A stretch of DNA of 5,515 nucleotides from JBEKEX01 sp050013615. GTDB taxonomy: Bacteria; Chloroflexota; Anaerolineae; Anaerolineales; Anaerolineaceae. The notes below the pieces were generated by a model. That model was not told the origin of the DNA. It made no database searches and saw only the letters and a program-made list of their open reading frames with translations. The translations under genes were made by a program, and so were the position numbers. Shown here piece after piece: positions 1 to 5,515 of the stretch (positions are counted from its first letter, which is position 1; every line of letters starts with the position of its first letter). The stretch is from the NCBI GenBank assembly GCA_050013615.1, contig JBEKEX010000180.1:1-5515 (forward strand), given 5' to 3'.

Positions 1-480
1 AACGTCTTCTTCGGACACTTCGACGAGGAAGTGGGGAAAGAAGCCGTAGCTGCTGCGGATGACGTCAAACCCCAGCAGCGTCACGCCTCTGAAAGCACGC
101 AGTGATTCTTCCGTGACAGTGGCGTGGTCCTGGTGGATATCAGACTTGGAGTGGCAAAAGACGACATCCGGGTGGAATTTCTTGTTCAAGTCGATCAGGT
201 ATTCCAGGATCTCTTGCCGGTTTTGCGGAAAACGGCGCGTCTCGAACTGGCCCACGATCACTTTCTCTTCCGGCACACCCAAGACTTTCATGCTGCGATG
301 GTGTTCGGCGACCAGGTGGGCCAACGCCGGGTTCTTTTGGTTGTCCGAAAGCGTGACACAAAGCACTTCCGTCTGCTTGGCAATGTGTGCGATCAAGGCA
401 CCGCATCCCAGCTCGATGTCATCAGGATGAGCACCAATGAAGCACACTCGATTTCCGCGGAAAGTCAGATCGTGATTCAT
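1..480 (-). CDS. PIG-L/LmbE family deacetylase, 3' end cut off by window edge
   Basis: The first 160 residues of a PIG-L (LmbE-like) zinc-dependent deacetylase are present; the reading frame is still open at base 1. Family members hydrolyse N-acetyl groups from GlcNAc-type sugars (GlcNAc-PI, mycothiol and bacillithiol precursors, antibiotic and polysaccharide sugars). Seen in the sequence: the N-terminal strand leads into GAHPDDIELGCG at residues 16-27, the family signature whose His and second Asp bind metal or act as base. SDIHQDH at residues 113-119 supplies the HxxH zinc-binding histidine. No signal peptide is visible, so the enzyme is probably cytoplasmic. The start ATG lies 6 bp after the methyltransferase stop, with a short AGG (486-488) overlapping that stop, so the two genes are probably co-transcribed and translationally coupled. 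The substrate cannot be told. An N-acetylated sugar or sugar nucleotide is the family default. Family assignment is firm; function is inferred. Confidence 0.9.
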   Translation of the reverse strand, partial: MNHDLTFRGNRVCFIGAHPDDIELGCGALIAHIAKQTEVLCVTLSDNQKNPALAHLVAEHHRSMKVLGVPEEKVIVGQFETRRFPQNRQEILEYLIDLNKKFHPDVVFCHSKSDIHQDHATVTEESLRAFRGVTLLGFDVIRSSYGFFPHFLVEVSEEDV

Positions 481-486
481 GATTAC

Positions 487-1290
487 CTACTTGGTGGCCA
501 GGAAACCACCGACCACCTTGGTCATTACCAACTTGCCATCTTGTTTCAATCTTTGCACGGCGGACTCGGTGATGGCGGACATGATCTGCTCGAACTCGTC
601 CTTGTCTTTGAAGAAGCTGGACCACAACTTGCGATCTTCGGAGAGAGAGGCCCGCGTGTAGGCGACAAAAGGCTCGACGCTCTCGAAAGTGAGGGGATTT
701 TCAAAGATGTGGACATCGACTTTGGAGAATTTCGATTTGATCACGGACAGGAATTCCGTGGAATAGCGCGAGCTGCCTGGCATGGGTGGGATGGGTCGAT
801 TGTGGGTTGCTTCTCGAATGACGTCATAGAAAAGCTGCTTGTTGGATGGCATGGGACCGGTGGTGAACAACCTTCCACCCGGTTTCAACACGCGATGCAT
901 CTCGCCGATGGTGAAGGGCACGTTCTCGGCGTAATAGATGGCGAAGCAGCATGAGGCGAAATCAAAGCGGTTATCTTCGAATGGGAATCGCTGATTGAAG
1001 TTCAAGTCGATGAACTCCACGTGCGCGCCCCGCCTCTTGTTCTCTTCACGCGCCTGTGCCAGCAGGTCCTTGCTGACATCGCCGCCGGTGATATCGGCTT
1101 TCCCCTTCAGATAATCCAGGTAGGAAAAGCATTGTTTCCCTGCACCGCAACCAACATCCAAAATCTTGTCGTTCGATTGAAGCTTGAGCAGGTCGAGCAT
1201 CCAGCGGTCGATGTCCCGGCCGCCATATTTATTGTGGATGTCGATGCGCGTTGCGAGGTCGTTGGTCGTTTCCTGGTAATCGATTTTCAT
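487..1290 (-). CDS. class I SAM-dependent methyltransferase
   Basis: A complete 267-residue Rossmann-fold methyltransferase of the Methyltransf_11/COG2226 type. Seen: motif I ILDVGCGAGK at residues 43-52 (SAM-binding glycine loop); GGDVSKDLL near 69-77, with Asp71 placed to bind the SAM ribose; FDFASCCFAIYY at 109-120 (motif for the strand 4 region); and MHRVLKPGGRLF at 131-142 (the post-strand 4 helix and turn). The C-terminal 120 residues are less conserved and probably form the substrate side. There is no signal peptide or membrane segment, so it should be cytoplasmic. The ATG at 1288-1290 is supported by AGGA nine bases upstream (1300-1303). It sits 50 bp after hypE and 6 bp before a PIG-L deacetylase. 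The latter pairing suggests methylation of a sugar, lipid-linked glycan or small metabolite, not of protein or RNA. The motifs give no acceptor, and calling it UbiE or similar would be unjustified. Confidence 0.9.
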   Translation of the reverse strand: MKIDYQETTNDLATRIDIHNKYGGRDIDRWMLDLLKLQSNDKILDVGCGAGKQCFSYLDYLKGKADITGGDVSKDLLAQAREENKRRGAHVEFIDLNFNQRFPFEDNRFDFASCCFAIYYAENVPFTIGEMHRVLKPGGRLFTTGPMPSNKQLFYDVIREATHNRPIPPMPGSSRYSTEFLSVIKSKFSKVDVHIFENPLTFESVEPFVAYTRASLSEDRKLWSSFFKDKDEFEQIMSAITESAVQRLKQDGKLVMTKVVGGFLATK

Positions 1291-1304
1291 GGTGTGTTTT
1301 CCTA

Positions 1305-1322
1305 AGTGGTTTCTAGTGGTTT
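1305..1322. repeat. direct repeat AGTGGTTT, 10 bp period
   Basis: AGTGGTTT occurs at 1305-1312 and again at 1315-1322, so the copies are offset by exactly 10 bp, about one helical turn. They lie just upstream of the methyltransferase Shine-Dalgarno. The arrangement would suit a regulator binding one face of the DNA, but two 8-mers in a short spacer may be chance. Confidence 0.4.
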
Positions 1323-1323
1323 T

Positions 1324-1340
1324 AATAGCTAATAGCTATT
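1324..1340. repeat. 7 bp inverted repeat with 3-base loop
   Basis: AATAGCT, loop AAT, AGCTATT form a perfect 7 bp inverted repeat directly after the hypE stop codon. As RNA it would be a small, mostly A-U hairpin. On the minus (transcribed) strand it is followed by AAAACC, with no U run, so it is not a standard intrinsic terminator for hypE. On the plus strand it is followed by only a couple of further T residues. It could equally be a protein-binding palindrome or chance in AT-rich DNA. Confidence 0.5.
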
Positions 1341-2408
1341 TTAGCAAATTCTTGGCAAAATTTCACCTGCCAATGTATCCAAAATCCGGGTACCGCCGAT
1401 AAGTGTTTTAAGGAGCACTCTACCGGGTTCCTCGCCCTTTACCTGCCCGATTTGCACCGCATTTCCACCATACTGCGAGTTTTTCATGGCTGTGATTGCG
1501 CCAGAAGCTTCATCTTGCGGGACGATCACGATGACTTTGCCCTCATTGGCAATATAGAGCGGATCGAAGCCCAGCATCTCGCAGGCCGCTTTGACCGGTT
1601 GGCTGACCGGGATGGTCTCTTCATCCAGCCAGATGCTCACATTGCTCTGGCAAGTGATCTCGTTCAGGGTGGTTGCCAACCCGCCGCGGGTAGGGTCGCG
1701 CAGCACGTGGGTGTGAGGTGCAGCCTTCAATACAGTGGCAATGAGATGATTTAGCGGCGCGACGTCGGATTGGATATTGGCCTCGAAGCCCAGGTCGCCG
1801 CGGGCGGTCAAGACTGCTATACCATGGTCGCCCAAGGTGCCGGACAACAAAACGGCATCGCCAGGTTTGGCTTGTTCGCCGCCAATGACACGGCCTTGGG
1901 GTATCCAACCAACGCCGGTGGTATTGATGAAAATGCCATCCGCTTTGCCTTTTTCCACTACTTTCGTGTCGCCGGCGACAACTTGCACTCCAGCTTCAGC
2001 CGCGGCGGCTTGCATCGAGTCGGCAATCCTTTCCAGGTCGCTGATGAGCAGCCCTTCCTCGAGGATGAAGCCCACGGTCAGCGCCAAAGGTATGGCCCCG
2101 GACATGGCAACGTCATTGACGGTGCCGCAGATGGCCAGTTTGCCGATATCGCCACCGGGGAAGAACAGCGGATTGACGATGTGCGAGTCGGTCGAAATGG
2201 CGAGCTGTCCACCGTGGGCCTGAAGAGTAGCAAAGTCATTCCCCGCCAACAGGGCCGGGTTGGAAAAACGCGGTAGAAAGACCCTTTGGATCAATTCCTG
2301 GGTCATGCGCCCGCCGCTGCCATGGCCCATGACAATTTGAGCGTCATGGCTTAATGGGACGGGGCAAACGGGACCCTGCAGGGTGGGTGTTTCAGATGTC
2401 GGCATCAT
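1341..2408 (-). CDS. hypE: HypE, hydrogenase maturation carbamoyl dehydratase
   Basis: HypE takes a carbamoyl group from HypF onto its C-terminal cysteine, dehydrates it with ATP to a thiocyanate, and gives the cyanide to iron held by HypC-HypD. It belongs to the AIRS/PurM-like ATP-binding family. Seen, numbered from the ATG at 2408 (355 residues): HGSGG at 29-33; STDSH at 72-76 and GTVNDVAMSGA at 95-105 (PurM-type nucleotide/metal region); GDTKVVEKG at 147-155; RDPTRGG at 238-244; ANEGK at 288-292; and the terminal PRIC, whose last residue Cys355 is the carrier thiol. Length fits the family. The start is uncertain: an in-frame TTG at 2421-2423 abuts the hypD stop, while ATG codons at 2406-2408 and 2403-2405 follow within 20 bases. 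I chose the first ATG, with GGA ten bases upstream. The roughly 28 residues before HGSGG include a CPVP stretch of a kind I recall in other HypE proteins. Confidence 0.96.
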   Translation of the reverse strand: MMPTSETPTLQGPVCPVPLSHDAQIVMGHGSGGRMTQELIQRVFLPRFSNPALLAGNDFATLQAHGGQLAISTDSHIVNPLFFPGGDIGKLAICGTVNDVAMSGAIPLALTVGFILEEGLLISDLERIADSMQAAAAEAGVQVVAGDTKVVEKGKADGIFINTTGVGWIPQGRVIGGEQAKPGDAVLLSGTLGDHGIAVLTARGDLGFEANIQSDVAPLNHLIATVLKAAPHTHVLRDPTRGGLATTLNEITCQSNVSIWLDEETIPVSQPVKAACEMLGFDPLYIANEGKVIVIVPQDEASGAITAMKNSQYGGNAVQIGQVKGEEPGRVLLKTLIGGTRILDTLAGEILPRIC

Positions 2409-2423
2409 GGTAATTATATCCAA

Positions 2424-3512
2424 TCATCTCTTGGCGTAGCGGTAATAAGCGCTGCAGGCACCCTCGCTGGAGACCATTGGCGCTCCCAGCGGAGTTTGGG
2501 GTGTGCAAAGTGTGCCAAAGGCCGGGCAATCGACGGGTTTCTTTTTACCCTGTAATATTTGTCCGGCGATGCAGATGGGGGATTCCTGGGTCTGGATATT
2601 GCTGACATCGAATCGATTTTCGGCATCGAAACCGGCAAATTCTTTTCTAAGCCCCCATCCGCTCATAGGGATGACGCCGATGCCGCGCCAGTTGCGGTCG
2701 ACCGGCTCGAATACTTTGGTAATCATGGCCTGGGCTGCTTTGTTGCCCTCGTAAGTGACCACTCGGGAATAGGCATTCTCGACGGTGTAAGTTCCCGCTT
2801 CCAACTGGCGGACGGCCATCAGGATACCTTGGAGCAAGTCGATGGGCTCGAATCCGGTTACCACAATGGGAACTTTGTACTGCTCAGCGATGGGTGGGTA
2901 TTCCCAATAGCCCATGACGGCGCAGACGTGACCGGCCGCCAGGAAAGCTTGCACGCGGTTATCCGGCGAGCCGAGGATGGCATGCATGGCGGGCGGGACA
3001 CATACCTGGGACACCAGTACGGAATAATTTTTCAAGCCCAGGGACTGCGCTTGCAAGACGCTGGTGACGTTGGCTGGAGCAGTGGTTTCGAAGCCGATGG
3101 CGAAGAAAACCACCTCTTTATCCGGGTTTTCTTGTGCGATGCGCACCGCGTCCAGCGGCGAGTAGACCACTTTGACCTGTCCACCGGCGGCCCGTATCGA
3201 AAACAAGTCCCTTGACGAACCGGGCACCCTCAGCATGTCACCGAAGGAACATAAGATCACATTGGGCTGTGAAGCGATGGCCAACGCTTTATCGATGAGT
3301 TCGAGCGACGTGACACATACCGGGCAGCCCGGGCCGTGCACCAATTCGATGCCGCCGGGCAGCATCTGGTCGATGCCGTATTGCAAGAGGGCATGGGTTT
3401 GTCCGCCGCAGATTTCCATCAAAACCCAATTCTTCGTGACGGTGCGCTTTATTTCGTCGAACAAGACGCCGGCGAGGTGCCGGTCACGGAATTGATCGAG
3501 TGAAAACGTCAT
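2424..3512 (-). CDS. hypD: HypD, Fe-S scaffold for Fe(CN)2CO assembly
   Basis: HypD is a [4Fe-4S] protein that, with HypC, holds the iron on which cyanide and CO ligands are placed before transfer to the [NiFe]-hydrogenase large subunit. It is 362 residues, normal for the family. Seen: MEICGGQTH at 32-40 (Cys35); HGPGCPVCVT at 59-68 (Cys63, Cys66), which with Cys35 forms the conserved thiol set for iron binding and redox; FGDMLRVPGS at 90-99; and GFETTAP at 140-146. A C-terminal cluster region carries Cys314, Cys329, Cys336 and Cys353, the expected four ligands for the [4Fe-4S] cluster, ending in EGACSAYYRY. The start ATG has AAGGA (3517-3521) overlapping the hypC stop, so translation is probably coupled to hypC. 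Its TGA stop directly precedes the hypE start region. Cytoplasmic; no missing key residue was noticed. Confidence 0.97.
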   Translation of the reverse strand: MTFSLDQFRDRHLAGVLFDEIKRTVTKNWVLMEICGGQTHALLQYGIDQMLPGGIELVHGPGCPVCVTSLELIDKALAIASQPNVILCSFGDMLRVPGSSRDLFSIRAAGGQVKVVYSPLDAVRIAQENPDKEVVFFAIGFETTAPANVTSVLQAQSLGLKNYSVLVSQVCVPPAMHAILGSPDNRVQAFLAAGHVCAVMGYWEYPPIAEQYKVPIVVTGFEPIDLLQGILMAVRQLEAGTYTVENAYSRVVTYEGNKAAQAMITKVFEPVDRNWRGIGVIPMSGWGLRKEFAGFDAENRFDVSNIQTQESPICIAGQILQGKKKPVDCPAFGTLCTPQTPLGAPMVSSEGACSAYYRYAKR

Positions 3513-3516
3513 AGTT

Positions 3517-3521
3517 TCCTT
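3517..3521 (-). promoter_or_regulatory. hypD Shine-Dalgarno overlapping hypC stop
   Basis: AAGGA lies four bases before the hypD ATG, and its first two bases are the last two of the hypC TAA. Ribosomes finishing hypC would thus be at the hypD start, which fits HypC and HypD being made in step and forming one complex. Confidence 0.7.
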
Positions 3522-3759
3522 ATGCTTCGCTGTTGAGTTGATCGAGCTCGTTGAGTGCTTGCAACGTTTCCTGTGCTTCTTGCTCGCTCAACAGATTTAA
3601 TGCAAAGCCGGCATGCACGATAACGTAATCACCCACTTTTACTTCCGGCAGGGTCTCAATGCAAGCATTCTGGACCACACCACCGAAATCCACTTTTGCC
3701 ATCTTGATGTTTCCGGAGGTGTACATTTCAGTAATTTTACCTGGAACTGCTAAACACAT
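3520..3759 (-). CDS. hypC: HypC/HypG family hydrogenase maturation chaperone
   Basis: A complete 79-residue HypC. It binds HypD and carries the Fe(CN)2CO group to the hydrogenase large-subunit precursor, staying bound there until nickel is added. Seen: the N-terminal MCLAVPGK, where Cys2 (exposed after Met removal) is the iron-binding residue; an OB-like beta barrel (residues 1-55); and GDYVIVHAGFA at 43-53 with the conserved His49. The C-terminal acidic, Gln-rich helix (about 57-79) is typical. Length is normal. The start is certain because Cys2 must follow Met and a strong AAGGAG lies eight bases upstream (3768-3773). It sits 33 bp after hypF and 7 bp before hypD, inside the hyp operon. A dedicated HypC or an HybG-type homologue cannot be distinguished without the partner hydrogenase. 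Confidence 0.97.
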   Translation of the reverse strand: MCLAVPGKITEMYTSGNIKMAKVDFGGVVQNACIETLPEVKVGDYVIVHAGFALNLLSEQEAQETLQALNELDQLNSEA

Positions 3760-3767
3760 GGTTAACT

Positions 3768-3773
3768 CTCCTT
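3768..3773 (-). promoter_or_regulatory. strong hypC Shine-Dalgarno, partly in a small hairpin
   Basis: AAGGAG is eight bases from the hypC ATG and is the strongest ribosome binding site in the window. Its first bases lie in the 3' arm of a 5 bp inverted repeat, CTTAT-loop-ATAAG, spanning 3771-3784. The stem is short and A-U rich, so any masking effect would be slight. Confidence 0.75.
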
Positions 3774-3792
3774 ATACTGATAAGGCAGCGAG

Positions 3793-5515
3793 TCAGTGGT
3801 TTTCGCCGAACCGGCTTGCTGCGATCAAAGACTGCCCCAGCGCAACTCCACCATCATTCGTGGGCACGCGATGGTGCCAGAGGACGGTGAAGTGCTGCGC
3901 CGTGAGCAAGTCGATTGTTTTTTCCAATAAATAACGATTCTGCCAGGTTCCGCCTGAAAGGGCCACGGTCGAGAGGCCCGTCTTCTGACGGATACGTTGG
4001 CAGGTCGAACTGACCATTTGTACCACACTATTATGGAACCGGGCAGCCAGCCTGGTGGTCGAAATGCCCTGTTTCAGGTCGCTGACCATTGCCTGCCATA
4101 GTGGGGCAGGGTCGATCACGTCTTCGATGAAGTCGAATTCGTAAGTGCCCGTTTCAGCCGCATCCAGAGAATTTTCCAATTCGATGGCTGCCTGGCCTTC
4201 GTAATTGATCTCCTCACGGATGCCCAACAATGCGGAGGCGGAGTCGAAGAGACGGCCCATGCTGGAGGTAAGGGGCGAATTCAGGTGGTGCTCGATCTGG
4301 GCACTGAGCACTTCGGATTCCTGCTGGGTCAACGCTTGAACCGGCGGCAGGCCTTCACCCCACTCGATTCCGGCCGAATGGAGGTGCGTAAGGGCCATTT
4401 TGGCCGGTTTGCGTATAGCCGTTTCGCCACCGGGAATGACGACGTATTTCAGGTGGTAAGGCCGTTGGTAGGTTCGATAACCACCGACCAAAAATTCGCC
4501 GCCCCAAATGGCGCCATCGTCGCCCATGCCGGTGCCGTCGAAGCACACCCCGATGACCGGCTCCTCGGAATCCCAATCGTTATCGCCCAGGCAAGCTGCC
4601 AGATGCGCATGGTGGTGCTGAATTTTGAATAAGGGGAGTTGTTCACGTTCAGCCCGTTTTTCGGCATATTGGGTCGCCAGGTAATCGGGGTGCAAGTCAC
4701 AGGCGATGGCCTGGGGCTTGATGCGGAACAGCTTTTCGAAGTGCTCGATGCCTTCTTCGAACGATTTCAGCGTCTCGAAGTTTTCCAGGTCTCCAATGTG
4801 GTGACTCAGAAAGGCGTAGCGGTCACGCGTCAGGCAGAAGGTATTCTTCAACTCTGGGCCAGTGGCGAGGAGCTGCGGTAGATTATGTGTCACCGTGATC
4901 GCTTCGGGTGCATAGCCCCGGGAGCGCCGGGTAAGGAACGGCATGCCTTTGATGATGCGGGTCACTGAGTCGTCCACCCGGATATGGATCGGGCGGTCAT
5001 GCAGCAGGAAGCCATCAGCTAATGGTGAAAGGCGCAGCAAAGCATCGTCATCTTTATAAGCAATGGGTTCTTCGCTTAAATTCCCACTGGTCATCACGAA
5101 GGCTTTGGGGAAGCCTGGTTCCGGCTCCGAGGGGCCAGCTTCTGGCTCCAGCAGGAGCAGGTGCAAAGGCGTGTAGGGCAGCATGAAGCCCAACGTTTTC
5201 TGGTGGGGAGCGACACCATTGGCGATAGTAATCTCAGACTTTCGGTCCAGCAAGACAATGGGATGCTGGGGAGACGCCAACAGCTTCTCTTCTTCTTCGG
5301 AAATGGTGCAATAGGACTTGATAGTATCGATATCGTAGGCCATCAAGGCGAAAGGCTTGTCACTGCGCTTTTTGAGGCTGCGCAGGCGGTCGACAGCCAG
5401 GGAGTTCGAAGCGTCACAGGCCAAATGGTAGCCACCCAGTCCTTTGACGGCGATAATTTTGCCCTCTTTGAGGTACTGCCGTGCCATCGTCAAAGCTTCT
5501 TCGCTACGCGCCAGG
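3793..5515 (-). CDS. hypF: HypF carbamoyltransferase, 5' end cut off by window edge
   Basis: The C-terminal 573 residues of HypF are visible. HypF uses carbamoyl phosphate and ATP to form carbamoyl-AMP and transfers the carbamoyl group to the HypE C-terminal cysteine, the source of the hydrogenase cyanide ligands. Visible-residue numbering: a YrdC-like domain (about 1-200) with KGLGGYHLACDA 24-35, KRSDKPFALM 49-58, TSGNLSEEP 142-150 and DDSVTR 181-186; then a Kae1/ASKHA-type carbamoyltransferase domain with HHHAH 300-304 (metal site), FDGTGMGDDGAIWGGE 325-340, SGGTWQN 520-526 and PTNDGG 551-556. The missing part, near 200 residues by family length, would hold the acylphosphatase and zinc-finger domains. 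The frame runs open through 5514, so the TTG at 5491-5493 is internal, not a start. An unusual Pro/Glu-rich loop lies at 123-137. First visible gene of the hypFCDE run; the operon promoter lies outside. Confidence 0.96.
   Translation of the reverse strand, partial: LARSEEALTMARQYLKEGKIIAVKGLGGYHLACDASNSLAVDRLRSLKKRSDKPFALMAYDIDTIKSYCTISEEEEKLLASPQHPIVLLDRKSEITIANGVAPHQKTLGFMLPYTPLHLLLLEPEAGPSEPEPGFPKAFVMTSGNLSEEPIAYKDDDALLRLSPLADGFLLHDRPIHIRVDDSVTRIIKGMPFLTRRSRGYAPEAITVTHNLPQLLATGPELKNTFCLTRDRYAFLSHHIGDLENFETLKSFEEGIEHFEKLFRIKPQAIACDLHPDYLATQYAEKRAEREQLPLFKIQHHHAHLAACLGDNDWDSEEPVIGVCFDGTGMGDDGAIWGGEFLVGGYRTYQRPYHLKYVVIPGGETAIRKPAKMALTHLHSAGIEWGEGLPPVQALTQQESEVLSAQIEHHLNSPLTSSMGRLFDSASALLGIREEINYEGQAAIELENSLDAAETGTYEFDFIEDVIDPAPLWQAMVSDLKQGISTTRLAARFHNSVVQMVSSTCQRIRQKTGLSTVALSGGTWQNRYLLEKTIDLLTAQHFTVLWHHRVPTNDGGVALGQSLIAASRFGENH

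Larger units (their letters stand above)
1291..1340 (-). promoter_or_regulatory. AT-rich hypE/methyltransferase spacer with repeats; possible weak promoter
   Basis: This 50 bp gap is clearly richer in A/T than the genes around it. On the minus strand a TTGCCA (1353-1358, inside the end of hypE) is followed after 17 bases by CTATTA (1330-1335), or after 18 by TATTAG. This resembles a poor sigma-70 promoter that could drive the methyltransferase and deacetylase separately from hyp. The spacer also holds a 7 bp inverted repeat and an 8 bp direct repeat, listed separately. The AGGA Shine-Dalgarno for the methyltransferase is at 1300-1303. The promoter is a guess from weak matches, and read-through from hypE is equally possible. 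Confidence 0.25.

Noticed and set aside
124..954. A 276-codon open frame on the plus strand
   Set aside because: It lies opposite the methyltransferase and the deacetylase, both of which have clear catalytic motifs in the minus-strand frames. It crosses their junction and shows no recognisable domain, so it is an antisense shadow.
1324..1343. Possible rho-independent terminator after hypE
   Set aside because: The inverted repeat is A-U rich and the transcribed strand continues with AAAACC, not a U run, so it lacks both a GC-rich stem and the tail.
1770..2276. Plus-strand open frames opposite hypE
   Set aside because: Overlapping open frames in two plus-strand phases over a well-conserved minus-strand gene are expected from codon bias; no motif or ribosome binding site supports them.
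2413..2418. Perfect TATAAT on the minus strand just before the hypE ATG
   Set aside because: There is no matching -35 at 16-18 bases (the 17-base position reads CGCTAC), and the transcript would begin at the ATG itself. In an operon with near-zero gaps this is most likely chance.
2559..3215. A 218-codon open frame on the plus strand
   Set aside because: It is fully antisense to hypD, whose conserved cysteines and length leave no doubt; the plus-strand product resembles no family.
5491..5493. TTG as a start codon giving a complete short HypF-like protein
   Set aside because: The frame stays open upstream to the window edge, and the protein begins inside the YrdC-like domain without the acylphosphatase and zinc-finger parts. 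The gene is cut by the window, not truncated.

Overview
All recognisable genes in this window lie on the minus strand and are read from high to low coordinates. In transcription order they are hypF (5' end outside the window), hypC, hypD, hypE, a class I SAM-dependent methyltransferase, and a PIG-L/LmbE-type deacetylase (3' end outside the window). The window is almost fully coding. The only gaps are 33 bp (hypF-hypC), 7 bp (hypC-hypD), 0-15 bp (hypD-hypE, depending on the hypE start), 50 bp (hypE-methyltransferase) and 6 bp (methyltransferase-deacetylase). No RNA gene, CRISPR array, insertion sequence or plus-strand gene could be supported.

Region 1291-5515 is a hyp maturation operon for [NiFe]-hydrogenase. 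HypF and HypE make the cyanide ligands from carbamoyl phosphate: HypF carbamoylates the C-terminal cysteine of HypE, and HypE dehydrates the product to a thiocyanate. HypC and HypD form the scaffold on which the Fe(CN)2CO unit is built and from which it is passed to the hydrogenase large subunit. The key residues are present: HHHAH in HypF, Cys2 in HypC, the CGGQTH and GPGCPVC cysteines plus four C-terminal cysteines in HypD, and the terminal PRIC of HypE. The set therefore looks functional. Hydrogenase structural genes and hypA/hypB are not in the window.

Region 1-1290 carries a different kind of cargo: a small-molecule-type methyltransferase followed closely by a probable zinc-dependent N-acetyl-sugar deacetylase. 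Such enzymes usually modify glycans, glycolipids or other secondary products. They are separated from hypE by a short AT-rich spacer containing an inverted repeat and a direct repeat, which may mark a transcriptional boundary.

The organism is a bacterium with moderate GC content and good Shine-Dalgarno sequences. The style of the Hyp proteins, including a HypE with a CPxP-type N-terminal extension, would fit an anaerobic or facultative lineage such as Chloroflexota (Anaerolineae). That is an impression from protein style, not something the sequence proves. I see no clear evidence of an undescribed system; the findings below are modest.
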